Source of the DNA: a virus
Length of the DNA stretch: 28,664 nucleotides
Reading direction: 5' to 3' (one strand)
IMG/VR virus record: IMGVR_UViG_3300005095_000526
Location: 1 to 28,664 of that record
A program made the translations under genes and the position numbers. This document shows positions 15,322 to 23,465 of this stretch, piece after piece. Under the pieces are notes generated by a model that did no database searches, was not told the origin of the DNA, and saw only the letters and a program-made list of their open reading frames with translations. Numbering within the stretch: position 1 is the stretch's first letter; each line of letters opens with the position of its first letter.

Positions 15322-15729
15322 ATGACTTTTTGCGAAGCATTAGATTCACTAAAGCATGGAGAGTATATTACAAGAGAAAAGTGGGTAGAAGAAAACCGGG
15401 AAAAATTCCTATTCATTCTCCCAGAAGAGGAAAGATATTTCTCTGAAATTGGATTAGCATCAGTAGTTCCTGAAGGAACAAAATTCTATATAGGAGATAG
15501 AATATATGTGTATGAGGGTGAACGAGTAGCATCTGAGTGGACACCGAATGGAAACGATATACTAGCTGAAGATTGGGGGATTGTTGACTTGTCATATCAA
15601 GGAAGTGACACCAATAGCGAAAACGAAGATGAACAAGATGATTCATTTGGAGAGCTTGAAAAAACGATAGAAGAGATTTTATCTACACTTGAGAAAATTG
15701 CAGATATCGCAATCAAAAAAGGAGAATAA
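15322..15729 (+). CDS. DUF2829 / Tad2-like protein (possible anti-Thoeris)
   Basis: A 135-residue protein. Residues 1-90 carry the DUF2829 pattern: MTFCEALDSLKHGEYITREKW (shown here as MTFCEALDSLKHGEYITR), the strand FLFILPEEE, and the closing motif WTPNGNDILAEDWGIV, like the family's W-x-x-x-x-x-DMLAEDWEIV. Phage Tad2 proteins of this family sponge the cyclic ADP-ribose signal of Thoeris defence. After about residue 92 comes an extra tail: an acidic Asn/Ser/Asp/Glu stretch followed by a helix (LEKTIEEILSTLEKIADIAIKKG), not usual in the short family members I know. AGGAGAG precedes the ATG; SSB starts one base after its stop. Anti-defence action is inferred from the family. Confidence 0.7.
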   Translation: MTFCEALDSLKHGEYITREKWVEENREKFLFILPEEERYFSEIGLASVVPEGTKFYIGDRIYVYEGERVASEWTPNGNDILAEDWGIVDLSYQGSDTNSENEDEQDDSFGELEKTIEEILSTLEKIADIAIKKGE

Positions 15730-15730
15730 A

Positions 15731-16189
15731 GTGTTATTTACTATTCATGGGACATACAGAATCGTTAGGGATATTGAACTAAGGTATACAAAAGATGGAA
15801 CGGCTGTAGCAACAACAGCTATTGTTTCATCAAGAAAGTGGAAGGACAAGAGTAGCGGAGAGTTAATGGAGGAGACAAGCTTCCTCGATATTGTTATTTT
15901 TGGTGACAAGGCAGAAAAATTCAATGAATTTTTTTCAAAAGGATCTCTAGTTGAGATAGATGGATTCTTGCAGCATGATAAATGGACTGATAATAATGGA
16001 AACAAAAGATCAAAGCATGTTCTTAGGGTTAGAGAATTCGATTTTGGACCATGCAAAAAATCTGAAGGCTCATCAGGGTATACTCCGAAATCACCAAATG
16101 AAAGAGGGGAGCCAGTAAAGAGGAGAGAAGAGCCAAAAATACCTGAAATCAATATCGATGAAGATGATGGAAATGAAATTCCATTTTAA
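15731..16189 (+). CDS. ssb: Single-stranded DNA-binding protein
   Basis: A 152-residue SSB with an OB fold that coats single strands at forks and recombination intermediates. I choose the GTG at 15731 because AAAAGGAG precedes it and the preceding gene stops at 15729. OB-fold landmarks: RIVRDIELRYTKDGTAVATT, ETSFLDIVIFGDKAEKFNEF, SKGSLVEIDGFLQHDKWTD, and NKRSKHVLRVREFDF. A Pro/Arg/Glu-rich linker follows, ending in the acidic tip IDEDDGNEIPF, the classic C-terminal hook (DDxIPF type) for partner proteins. Likely partners are the helicase and recombination proteins in this block. Confidence 0.92.
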   Translation: MLFTIHGTYRIVRDIELRYTKDGTAVATTAIVSSRKWKDKSSGELMEETSFLDIVIFGDKAEKFNEFFSKGSLVEIDGFLQHDKWTDNNGNKRSKHVLRVREFDFGPCKKSEGSSGYTPKSPNERGEPVKRREEPKIPEINIDEDDGNEIPF

Positions 16190-16197
16190 GAATAGTC

Positions 16198-16407
16198 ATG
16201 ACTCCTAAGCAAGAAAAGATATTATCTATCATAGAAAGATATGGTAGAATCAATGGTATTACTGCTGAAGATATAGGTGTTGCAGGAGGATATCCAAGAA
16301 AAAAAGCAGAGAAGTGGGCAAAGCCCGCTTTGAAGTTTCTTGTAAAAGAAAAAAAGATTAGGAGGGATGGTGAGAGGTTTTACAAAAAAGAAGATAACAG
16401 TACTTGA
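16198..16407 (+). CDS. Small winged-helix protein, 69 residues
   Basis: The 69-residue product reads as one small winged helix-turn-helix domain: helix 1 (KQEKILSIIERYG), helix-turn-helix (ITAEDIGVAGGYPRKKAEKW), helix 3 (AKPALKFLVKEKKI) and a final wing (RRDGERFYKK). Such proteins bind DNA and often repress or activate early phage genes. The protein is very basic. Its end overlaps the next gene by 41 bases. No strong Shine-Dalgarno is visible; translation may be coupled to ssb, eight bases upstream. Regulator is my best guess. Confidence 0.6.
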   Translation: MTPKQEKILSIIERYGRINGITAEDIGVAGGYPRKKAEKWAKPALKFLVKEKKIRRDGERFYKKEDNST

Positions 16408-16690
16408 TGGTGTTGCTTTAAACAATGCAGGACTTGACTCTGAGGATCTTCGTGTAATAAAGTCACATCAAAGGAAAATATCACTTTCTAATACAGAAAA
16501 AGAGTATCTTGATGATTTGTATGGGTTTACTGAAAATGTAACAAATCTTCTTCTTGAATTGAGAGACATCAAATGTCTTGAAAGTGACTATATAGGAAAG
16601 ATTGACTCAGCAATCAGCGATGCAAAGAACCTAATGACAATACATGTAGATGACCTAGGAAGAGGATACATAATAACCAAGGAGAGTTAA
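16367..16690 (+). CDS. Unknown protein, 107 residues
   Basis: An unrecognised, mostly helical protein (YLDDLYGFTENVTNLLLELRD, broken as YLDDLYGFTENV and TNLLLELRD; YIGKIDSAISDAKNLMTI). AGGAGGG touches the ATG at 16367, which is too close; the GTG at 16370 has better spacing, so the first residue may be that valine codon. The start overlaps the winged-helix gene by about 40 bases. The TAA stop shares its last base with the following ATG (TAATG), giving coupling to the next gene. No cysteines cluster and no membrane segment is seen. Confidence 0.6.
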   Translation: MVRGFTKKKITVLDGVALNNAGLDSEDLRVIKSHQRKISLSNTEKEYLDDLYGFTENVTNLLLELRDIKCLESDYIGKIDSAISDAKNLMTIHVDDLGRGYIITKES

Positions 16691-16914
16691 TGGCAAATGA
16701 TGCAGATGGGCTTTATAGCTCATATTATGATATTCCAAGTGACGCAAAAGATATCCTTGATTTAATGAACCATAAAAACATGAATCATAGTGTAGGTGAA
16801 GCGTTTTGTGCCCTATATCGTCTACACGACAAGGATACTCCTGAAAGAAACCTTGAGAAGGTAATATATTATGCAACACGAGAACTTGAGCGAATTAGAA
16901 AAGGAAGAGAATGA
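16690..16914 (+). CDS. Small DUF3310-like protein, 74 residues
   Basis: The protein resembles the short phage DUF3310 family: a start with YY and Pro, then DILDLMNHKNM, a middle helix (VGEAFCALYRLHDKD) and a closing helix in which Asn/Lys-containing ERNLEKVIYYATRELERI matches the family's DLxKAxxYL pattern. The match is modest. DUF3310 proteins are common in phage nucleotide or replication clusters, with poorly known role. The start follows GGAGAG and overlaps the preceding stop; the ThyX-like ATG overlaps its TGA (ATGA). It is therefore the gene directly before the dNTP module. Confidence 0.5.
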   Translation: MANDADGLYSSYYDIPSDAKDILDLMNHKNMNHSVGEAFCALYRLHDKDTPERNLEKVIYYATRELERIRKGRE

Positions 16915-17888
16915 TTTTAGAGACTATCGATAGAAAAGGAATGATGGTTTCGATATATGATTCAAGATATGCAAATAGAAGCGAGGAAGATAGAATAAAT
17001 TGGACAACATCTCTTGCAGCTGTAAGCAGGGGCAAAGATGAAAGTTCAAATCCTGAAAAGAGATATAAATCTCTAATGACTGAAGCAGAAGGCAACCGAC
17101 CATCACGACCGTTTGAGTTTTTGCCAATTGTAGTGAATATTTCAAATGGTGAAACCGATGACATGGGTATAGAAGATGATAGAGATGTAATTTCACTGAT
17201 AAAATTTTCTTCTTTCCCAAGAGAAGATATCATGTGCACAAATATGAGAGCCCTGATAAACGCAAATGCAATATATCAAAATATACCGTATAACGACAAA
17301 ATAGATGGATTTGCTGCGTTTAGAATAAGAGCTCCCATGTTTGTATGGGCGCAGGTTGTAACGCATACACAGCTTTCTACAGAGTCTCAAAGTGATAGGG
17401 TTGCTGCAGAGAATGAATACTGGCTACCTGAAGATATTGAGGAGAGGCTTTCTTTGCTGTATGACAAAAATAGCAATAATGAGCTTCTTGAGAAAGCAGA
17501 GAGGGATGGAAACAATCTTGCCAATGATATACATTCAGGAAAGATCCCAACAGCATCAGATGAATTTATAGAGTACATGATTGCATGTGCCTCACAGCAC
17601 GATGTGCAGCTCCTTCTTAAACTACTTGGGTATAAGAGGGAAATATATAGCAGGGCTCCATATTATTTTAAGATTAAAGAATTTGTAATAACCGGATGGG
17701 TAATTGATGATAATGCATGGCCACATTTCCTTAGAGAGAGAAATGCCTACGCAGATGATGGTGGACCAAAGAATTGGACACAGAAAGAAACAATGGATCT
17801 TGCAATAATGATAAGAGAACTACTGGAAAAATATCACGGGCTTTCAGCGAAAGATGTACTGGAGGGATATAATCATGACAACTCTTGA
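16911..17888 (+). CDS. Divergent ThyX-like flavin-dependent thymidylate synthase
   Basis: A 325-residue protein with the ThyX core. APMFVWAQVVTHTQLSTES (from residue 141) aligns with the family's region leading into the RHRxxSxNxxSxR motif, but reads T151-H-T-Q-L-S-T-E-S-Q-S-D-R163: both motif arginines are threonine and the asparagine is glutamate; His152, Ser156, Ser161 and Arg163 remain. A C-terminal part, WPHFLRERNAYADDG then TMDLAIMIRELL, resembles the ThyX FLxxRxxxxAQxEIxxLA segment. ThyX makes dTMP from dUMP with FAD and methylene-folate. The protein carries roughly 120 residues before the core, longer than usual. The next gene is dUTPase, which supplies dUMP, supporting the pathway. 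Activity may be altered. Confidence 0.65.
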   Translation: MILETIDRKGMMVSIYDSRYANRSEEDRINWTTSLAAVSRGKDESSNPEKRYKSLMTEAEGNRPSRPFEFLPIVVNISNGETDDMGIEDDRDVISLIKFSSFPREDIMCTNMRALINANAIYQNIPYNDKIDGFAAFRIRAPMFVWAQVVTHTQLSTESQSDRVAAENEYWLPEDIEERLSLLYDKNSNNELLEKAERDGNNLANDIHSGKIPTASDEFIEYMIACASQHDVQLLLKLLGYKREIYSRAPYYFKIKEFVITGWVIDDNAWPHFLRERNAYADDGGPKNWTQKETMDLAIMIRELLEKYHGLSAKDVLEGYNHDNS

Positions 17889-18525
17889 AAAAATGCTTAA
17901 AAAGCAAGATGAGCTAAATATATTAGTTGCTGGTGACAACTGGAAAGAAAAAGGGTTTAGGTGGGATATTGCAATACTTCAAGAAGGGGCAGAGCTTATA
18001 GACTCAACCCCTTGGAAGTGGTGGAAGAGTGGAAGTTTCGATTTAGAAAACATAAAAATAGAAATTGTTGATATTCTGCATTTTGTTCTCTCAATAGCCC
18101 TTGAAGAAGGTATAGACAATATTGAATCTATTGAAAATGCCATGAAAAAAGAGGCATCCGGAATTAATAAATATGACATGATAGTTGATTCAACATCAGA
18201 ATTGATTGTGTCAACCCTAGAAGGAATGTCTCCAGAAAAGCTTCTTTTTTTAATATCTTCTATTTCTGGGAATGCAGGAATGACATATGATGATATGGCA
18301 AAACTATTCTTTGGAAAATCTGTTTTGAATGAGTTTAGACAAAAAAATGGATATAAAACTGGAGAATATATAAAAAACTGGAACGGAAAAGAAGATAATG
18401 AGGCAATGATAGAGCTTGCATTGAGAGTAAAGTCAACAAATCCTGATGATATAGAAAAGGAATTGTATAGTCTGCTTGAAGAAGAATACAAGAAAGTAAA
18501 AGATGCCAACAGGAAAGACAAATAG
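17875..18525 (+). CDS. All-alpha dimeric dUTPase (dUTPase_2/MazG-like)
   Basis: A 216-residue nucleotide pyrophosphatase that would convert dUTP to dUMP, keeping uracil out of phage DNA and feeding thymidylate synthesis. Start at ATG 17875 (MTTLEKMLKKQDELN); GGAG lies upstream. The all-alpha NTP pyrophosphatase metal motif E-x-x-E...E-x-x-D is complete: E37 and E40 in LQEGAELIDSTPWKWWK, E63 and D66 in KIEIVDILHFVL. The W-x-W-W-K stretch and LHF are typical of the dimeric dUTPases known in trypanosomes, Campylobacter and phages. The gene overlaps the ThyX-like gene by 14 bases and the next gene by 23. Confidence 0.85.
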   Translation: MTTLEKMLKKQDELNILVAGDNWKEKGFRWDIAILQEGAELIDSTPWKWWKSGSFDLENIKIEIVDILHFVLSIALEEGIDNIESIENAMKKEASGINKYDMIVDSTSELIVSTLEGMSPEKLLFLISSISGNAGMTYDDMAKLFFGKSVLNEFRQKNGYKTGEYIKNWNGKEDNEAMIELALRVKSTNPDDIEKELYSLLEEEYKKVKDANRKDK

Positions 18526-18901
18526 ATACTATCACGCCATACTTGGGGAAATTCTTAAATCTAATGTAGAAAAAATAAAATACAAAAATTCTGTTTTTTC
18601 TGCTGAAATATGTATTCCAAAAGTAAATATTTATCAGTTGAAGTTTTTCTTTAAGCTAATAGATACTGATTTTAAAAAAACAGCAAATACAAATATTGGA
18701 AAATACATATTTCAAAAAGAAAAACACATGCAACTGATTAGATTTTTTGGGAATCCTGTAAGTATAAAAGACTTATCTGATTCAGAACTATATAAGCATA
18801 TAAAGTTTATTATTGATGTCTGCAAAGACAACGGAATCACATTGAAATCTAACGATTCGTATGATCCCATAAAAAGCCTAGAAGAACGTGGAGTAATATG
18901 A
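18503..18901 (+). CDS. Unknown protein, 132 residues
   Basis: The protein is basic, with alternating strands and helices (VFSAEICIPKVNIYQLKFFF shown as VFSAEICIPKV and IYQLKFFFKLI; KFIIDVCKDNGITLKS). I do not recognise a family. The ATG at 18503 lies inside the end of the dUTPase gene, with only a weak AAG-type signal. The gene is sandwiched between dUTPase and nrdB, so it probably belongs to the nucleotide block, but no catalytic motif is visible. Confidence 0.6.
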   Translation: MPTGKTNRYYHAILGEILKSNVEKIKYKNSVFSAEICIPKVNIYQLKFFFKLIDTDFKKTANTNIGKYIFQKEKHMQLIRFFGNPVSIKDLSDSELYKHIKFIIDVCKDNGITLKSNDSYDPIKSLEERGVI

Positions 18902-18902
18902 G

Positions 18903-20063
18903 ATGAGAAAAAAAGCACCAGACATAAAGTTGGCTTCAGACTATATTCTTGATTTTTCAAAGTCCACAGACAATGTGTCTGACGTAAAGATATTTTTCGG
19001 AAATCATGATGGAATACAGAGATATGATAGATATAAATACCCAATATCAGAAAAACTAGTAAGAGCCCAACAAGCCGCAACGTGGTTTCCAAGAGAAATA
19101 AATTTTTCAAAAGACAGAACAGGATTTAATTCAGCACTCTCTGAAGAGTTTAGAGAAATCTATAAAGCAAATCTTCTATTTCAGACTATGGCAGATAGTC
19201 TTGCAAATAGATTTCTAGACAATGTGCTTGCTGAATATATTACGTCTCCAGAATGGGAGGCTGTAATTAAATGGCAGGCACACTACGAACTCTTGCACTC
19301 AGAAGCCTATAGTTGGAATATACGAGAGGTGTTTAGTGATCCAGAAAGATTCTTCAATGATGGGTTTAAAAATGAATTCATAAGAAAAAGGCTTGATATA
19401 GAGCTAAAGTCATACTCGTCACTTAAGGAAAAAATGGAAGATGATGATATAGACAATAGGAAGCTGGCAATAATTGAGGTACTTGCAAGGCAATATGCAT
19501 TAGAAAATATAAGGTTTTTTGTTTCATTCTTATATACTTTTAAAATCAATGAGTTAAATAGTCAGGTTATGCAGGGCTCAGTTAACAATATAAAGCTTAT
19601 ACTGAATGACGAGATAATACATACTGTTATTTTCAGAAATCTTCTAACAATATTAAGAAATGAAGAAGATGAAGGGTTCACTCATCTTTTTACTGATGAA
19701 GTTGATGAGATGATTTCATATTGTTTTTCTGAAGTAATAGAAAGTGAAATTAAATGGTTTGAATATCTTTCATCAATACAAGATATATCTGGGTTTACTG
19801 AAGAAAGTATAAGGGACTTTCTTGAATATTACACTCATTTGGCTCTAAAGTATATTGGAAACAGAAATAGTGATAAATTCAATGGGGATCAGAATGAAAT
19901 AGTAATGTTCTTTGAAAGCAAAAAAAACCTAAATGCAACAAAGGCGCTAGCACAGGAAACAGACCTTCTTACATACAACATTGGGGTTCTTGACGATAAT
20001 GGATTCAGAGACGGAGATTTAAAGGTTGATGCAAAAGAAATTCTTTTTGGAGCAAAAAAATGA
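18903..20063 (+). CDS. nrdB: Class Ia ribonucleotide reductase small subunit NrdB
   Basis: A 386-residue ferritin-fold subunit holding the di-iron centre and tyrosyl radical. All ligands can be placed: D98 (QTMADSL), E129 and H132 (YELLHSEAYSW), E202 (ALENIRFF), E238 and H241 (NDEIIHTV). The radical tyrosine is Y136, four residues after H132, as Y122 follows H118 in E. coli. The enzyme is therefore the tyrosyl-radical type. It partners with NrdA from the next gene, whose ATG overlaps this TGA (ATGA). The start follows GGAG and lies just after the preceding stop. Confidence 0.93.
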   Translation: MRKKAPDIKLASDYILDFSKSTDNVSDVKIFFGNHDGIQRYDRYKYPISEKLVRAQQAATWFPREINFSKDRTGFNSALSEEFREIYKANLLFQTMADSLANRFLDNVLAEYITSPEWEAVIKWQAHYELLHSEAYSWNIREVFSDPERFFNDGFKNEFIRKRLDIELKSYSSLKEKMEDDDIDNRKLAIIEVLARQYALENIRFFVSFLYTFKINELNSQVMQGSVNNIKLILNDEIIHTVIFRNLLTILRNEEDEGFTHLFTDEVDEMISYCFSEVIESEIKWFEYLSSIQDISGFTEESIRDFLEYYTHLALKYIGNRNSDKFNGDQNEIVMFFESKKNLNATKALAQETDLLTYNIGVLDDNGFRDGDLKVDAKEILFGAKK

Positions 20064-22363
20064 GCGAATCCCTTGGAAATATCAAAAGTAGAACATTCAC
20101 AGTAATAAAAAGAGATGGAAGAGAAGAACCATATTCAAGAAGGAAGATGAATAGAGTAGCTCTGTGGGCATGCAATGGGAATCAAGACCTTGCCGACATT
20201 CTTCTTCGTGACACAGAGGTAAAACTAAAGAACAAGGTAAAAATAAAAGACCTATACCGTGATCTAATATTGACTGCAGAGAGTAAAGTAAGTCAAATTC
20301 AGCCATTTTGGCAATTCGTGGCATCTAAGTTGTATGTACTTGAGTTATACTCTGAAGCATATAATATAAAAGACAAAAAGTATCCAAAGCTCAAAGATGT
20401 TATACAAAAAGGGTTGTCAAGTAAGGTATACGACAGAGATATTGCATCAACATACACAGACGAGGAGCTTGAAGTTATTGAATCATTTATTGACCCTGAG
20501 AGGGATTTTTCATTTTCAATAAATGCATTAAGGCAATTCAATAAAAAGTATTGTAAAAATTACAGCAAAACAAAAAAGCTTGAGCTTCCTCAAATTACAT
20601 ACATACGTGTCGCTATGGGACTTTGTTACAATCTTGGTAATGAGTTTATTCCAAAGATGAAGTATTCAAGACTTGAACTTATCAAAGAATTATACGATAT
20701 TTTGTCAACAGCAAAGGCTACTCTAGCTACGCCAATTATGATGAATTCGTTTACACCACTAAATCAATTTGCAAGCTGCATTCTAAATACAATAGGCAAT
20801 GATACATGGGACCTAATGAATAAGCTTGTTACAGCTGGACTGTATACTAAAGGAAGAGGCGGCCTTGCTTTTGACATAACACATGTTCAGGCAAAAGGAG
20901 GATATACAAAACATGGTGTTGAGACAGGAGGAATTGTTCCATTTATTAGAAATATACAGGCAGTTGTAACATCATTAATGCAGGGGTCAGAAAGAAGAGG
21001 CAGTGCAGTAATAACATGCCATTGGTGGCATATGGATATAGAGGATTTTCTTCAATTAAAAGATGCGTCAAGCGGGACAGAAGAAAATAGAGCTCTTCAT
21101 TTAAAGTACTCATTGGCAACTAATGACTTTTTCAACAAGATGGTAGAAGAAGACGAGTATGTATATTTGTTTGACCCTGTAGATGTTCCCGATCTTCTTT
21201 ATGCACACGGTGATGAGTTCATTGAGATATACAAGTCGTATGTTGATAGACATGGAATAAGAAGGAAAAAAGTAAAAGCTCGTGATATTCATGAACTTCA
21301 TTTGAAATTCTCATTCCAAACAGGAAATGTATATGAATTCATGACAGATAATGTCAACAATGCTGGTATGCTTAATAGATATGTTGGGTCAAGTAACCTT
21401 TGTATGGAAATTGTTGAGCCGTCAAGACCAGCAGAACTAATTAAAGAATCTATAGTTTCAGAAGATGGCGATGAGTATATGGTCACAAAGTATAGGAATG
21501 AAGAGATTGCGTTATGTAATCTTGCTTCATTTAACTGCAATATAGCAGACCTTCCTGATGATGAGTTGCATAATGTTGTATATATTATTTCCCTAGTGCT
21601 TGATAACACTATAGATATAGGAAGATATATGCGTGCCGCTGGGAAAAAGACAAATCTTGACTACAGATACATAGGTCTTGGATACAACAATTACGCAAAT
21701 TATATGGCAAGGAAGAAAGCAAAGCTTGATACGGAAGAGGCACAAGAAATAACTTTCAAGCTTTTTAACCGTATATCAAATGCAATAATTTACCAAAATA
21801 CAGTATTAGCAGAAGAGCGTGGTAGATTCAAAAGGTTCGATGAAACAAAATGGTCCGAGGGTATTATTCCTTATGATCTAGGAAACAATCTTGTGAAAGA
21901 AAAGTTTAGTCATTTGTATGATTATGAGTTTGATTCTGTGCTGCGTGAGAGAATACTGAAGTATGGTGTAAGAAATGCCTTAATGAGCGCAATTGCGCCA
22001 ACAGCGAGTTCTGCTACATCAAGAGATTTGACAGAATCAATAGAACCAATAATGTACTATAGTTATGAGCTTGATGGTGCGGTATCAACAAGGGTTCTTG
22101 TCCCGGATTTTCAAGAGCTAAATCAGTATTACAGTCTAGCGTATGAAACTGATCAAGAGAAGCTGATAGTATTGAATGCTATACGCCAATTATTTGTTGA
22201 TCAAAGTCAAAGTTTCAACCTTTGGATAAAGGAAGAAAACTGGAACTATAAATATCTATCAAGATTGCATATGCTTGCATGGAAACTTGGGTGCAAAACA
22301 ATATATTACACTAATACTCCAAAAAGCAGTGAGCATGACTCTTGTGACAGCTGCAGCGCATAG
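20060..22363 (+). CDS. nrdA: Class Ia ribonucleotide reductase large subunit NrdA
   Basis: A 767-residue catalytic subunit reducing ribonucleoside diphosphates to deoxy forms. The N-terminus holds an ATP-cone (TVIKRDGREEPYSRRKMNR, residues 14-32), so dATP feedback is possible. Active-site cysteines are C240 (FASCILNT), C448 (NLCMEI, the thiyl radical position) and C486 (ALCNLASFN). PTASSATSRDLTESIEP is the conserved phosphate-binding loop. The radical-transfer tyrosine pair is in KTIYYTNTP, and the C-terminal redox pair C762/C765 (CDSC) is present for thioredoxin or glutaredoxin. No glutaredoxin gene is seen nearby. It overlaps nrdB by four bases. Confidence 0.95.
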   Translation: MSESLGNIKSRTFTVIKRDGREEPYSRRKMNRVALWACNGNQDLADILLRDTEVKLKNKVKIKDLYRDLILTAESKVSQIQPFWQFVASKLYVLELYSEAYNIKDKKYPKLKDVIQKGLSSKVYDRDIASTYTDEELEVIESFIDPERDFSFSINALRQFNKKYCKNYSKTKKLELPQITYIRVAMGLCYNLGNEFIPKMKYSRLELIKELYDILSTAKATLATPIMMNSFTPLNQFASCILNTIGNDTWDLMNKLVTAGLYTKGRGGLAFDITHVQAKGGYTKHGVETGGIVPFIRNIQAVVTSLMQGSERRGSAVITCHWWHMDIEDFLQLKDASSGTEENRALHLKYSLATNDFFNKMVEEDEYVYLFDPVDVPDLLYAHGDEFIEIYKSYVDRHGIRRKKVKARDIHELHLKFSFQTGNVYEFMTDNVNNAGMLNRYVGSSNLCMEIVEPSRPAELIKESIVSEDGDEYMVTKYRNEEIALCNLASFNCNIADLPDDELHNVVYIISLVLDNTIDIGRYMRAAGKKTNLDYRYIGLGYNNYANYMARKKAKLDTEEAQEITFKLFNRISNAIIYQNTVLAEERGRFKRFDETKWSEGIIPYDLGNNLVKEKFSHLYDYEFDSVLRERILKYGVRNALMSAIAPTASSATSRDLTESIEPIMYYSYELDGAVSTRVLVPDFQELNQYYSLAYETDQEKLIVLNAIRQLFVDQSQSFNLWIKEENWNYKYLSRLHMLAWKLGCKTIYYTNTPKSSEHDSCDSCSA

Positions 22364-22372
22364 GATAAATAA

Positions 22373-23002
22373 ATGGAAGCGTCAACCAAGAAAGAGCTAT
22401 TAAAGATTCTTGATATTCTTAATGTAGATGACTTCTGCGAATTTGATGGAAAAACTTTTTACAAGGAATCTGAAGATTCATATAGGGTATTTGACGAAAC
22501 TGGGAATGATCTTGGTGTATTTAACAAAAAGTACATCAGGGATTTTATGCTTGGCAAGAAAAAAAATAGCATGATAAAAAGCAAACCAAGAAAAAAAAGG
22601 CATGACGATTTAATCATTCCTGAATTTATGGAGTGGCTACACACACAAAGATGTGTAGTATTTGGGTGCAGCAATAAAAATATAGAAGCCCACCATGTTA
22701 CTGGCAGACAACCGAGGAGATATGATAACCTTTGTGTTCCATTATGCAGTGAGCATCATCGTGGAAGTAGTTATTCATGGCATGAAGGAAATGTTAGAAA
22801 ATTTAGAAAAGATTACCCAAAAGAAAAGCTTGCAAGTATTGCAAATGATTTATTTACAAGATGGCTGGATAGCGAGAACGTAGAAGCAATTGGATATGAC
22901 GTAAATAAGTTTAGGTTCATATCCGATGCGGTTCGCAACAGAAACTGCAGTGCTTCATCTGCAGTAAAATCTGCGATTCTTGAATGGGAATCATATGACT
23001 AA
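22373..23002 (+). CDS. HNH-type nuclease (DUF968-like)
   Basis: A 209-residue protein with an HNH/treble-clef domain near residues 95-150: CVVFGCSNKNIEAHHVTGRQ, then NLCVPLCSEHHRGSS and HEGN. Cysteine pairs and histidines form the zinc/metal site, AHH supplies the catalytic histidine and the last HH closes the fold. Phage proteins of this type (DUF968, relatives of the P1 Ref nuclease) act in recombination or DNA processing. The N-terminal 75 residues are a separate acidic/basic region ending in KSKPRKKRHDD. AGGA lies before the ATG, nine bases after nrdA; it may be a genome-processing enzyme or a free-standing homing nuclease. Confidence 0.8.
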   Translation: MEASTKKELLKILDILNVDDFCEFDGKTFYKESEDSYRVFDETGNDLGVFNKKYIRDFMLGKKKNSMIKSKPRKKRHDDLIIPEFMEWLHTQRCVVFGCSNKNIEAHHVTGRQPRRYDNLCVPLCSEHHRGSSYSWHEGNVRKFRKDYPKEKLASIANDLFTRWLDSENVEAIGYDVNKFRFISDAVRNRNCSASSAVKSAILEWESYD

Positions 23003-23192
23003 AGCAAAGGCAATATTCGATAATAAGATCTCTAGAATTATTGGAGAAAGAGAGGTTATAGAAAAGGGGATAGAATTCAATGATGACAAAACAGTCTCTG
23101 TTCTGCTTGTATTTTCAGACAAAACAAAGATAAAATTCAAAATGAACAGCAGAGAACTTGCTTTTGATATACTAAAAGAAATACCAATGTAG
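22995..23192 (+). CDS. Unknown protein, 65 residues
   Basis: A small protein starting MTKAKAIFDNKISRIIGERE. I prefer the ATG at 22995 over the TTG at 22980 because ATG is the normal start and still overlaps the HNH stop, giving coupling. The C-terminal half predicts two strands (TVSVLLVFSDKTKIKFKM) and a short helix (ELAFDILKEI), an arrangement seen in many small phage adaptor proteins. No motif identifies a function. The following gene starts after nine bases with its own AGGAG. Confidence 0.55.
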   Translation: MTKAKAIFDNKISRIIGEREVIEKGIEFNDDKTVSVLLVFSDKTKIKFKMNSRELAFDILKEIPM

Positions 23193-23201
23193 GAGAGATT
23201 A

Positions 23202-23465
23202 ATGCAAAGAACAAAGGAAGAGTATATTTTGGAAGAAACAATAAAGGATCTAATCACCAGGACACGTGAAGGGTGTAAGGCCTGGGAACTGCTAAAAGCA
23301 GCAGAAAACAATATTGTTTCTAAAGGGTGGTCCATTCCGAAAATCGGAATGGTTGTTGGATACGCACAGTGCCTAATGGTTGCTGGTGGGACAATAACAC
23401 TTGATGAAGTATATAGAATAATCAGAATGGTAGAGGATAGTTTAGATGATGTATATAACAAGTAA
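23202..23465 (+). CDS. Unknown helical protein, 87 residues
   Basis: The 87-residue product has AGGAGAG before its ATG. It appears to be four short helices (EEYILEETIKDLITRTREG, AWELLKAAENNI, GMVVGYAQCLMVAGG, LDEVYRIIRMVEDSLDD). It is moderately hydrophobic in the third helix but not long enough for a certain membrane span. Family not recognised. The gene overlaps the start of the beta-helix gene by 20 bases, so the two are probably translated together. Confidence 0.6.
   Translation: MQRTKEEYILEETIKDLITRTREGCKAWELLKAAENNIVSKGWSIPKIGMVVGYAQCLMVAGGTITLDEVYRIIRMVEDSLDDVYNK

Noticed and set aside
17979-18521. Leftward 180-residue frame opposite the dUTPase
   Set aside because: The rightward strand encodes a complete ExxE...ExxD dUTPase; the reverse frame has no motif.
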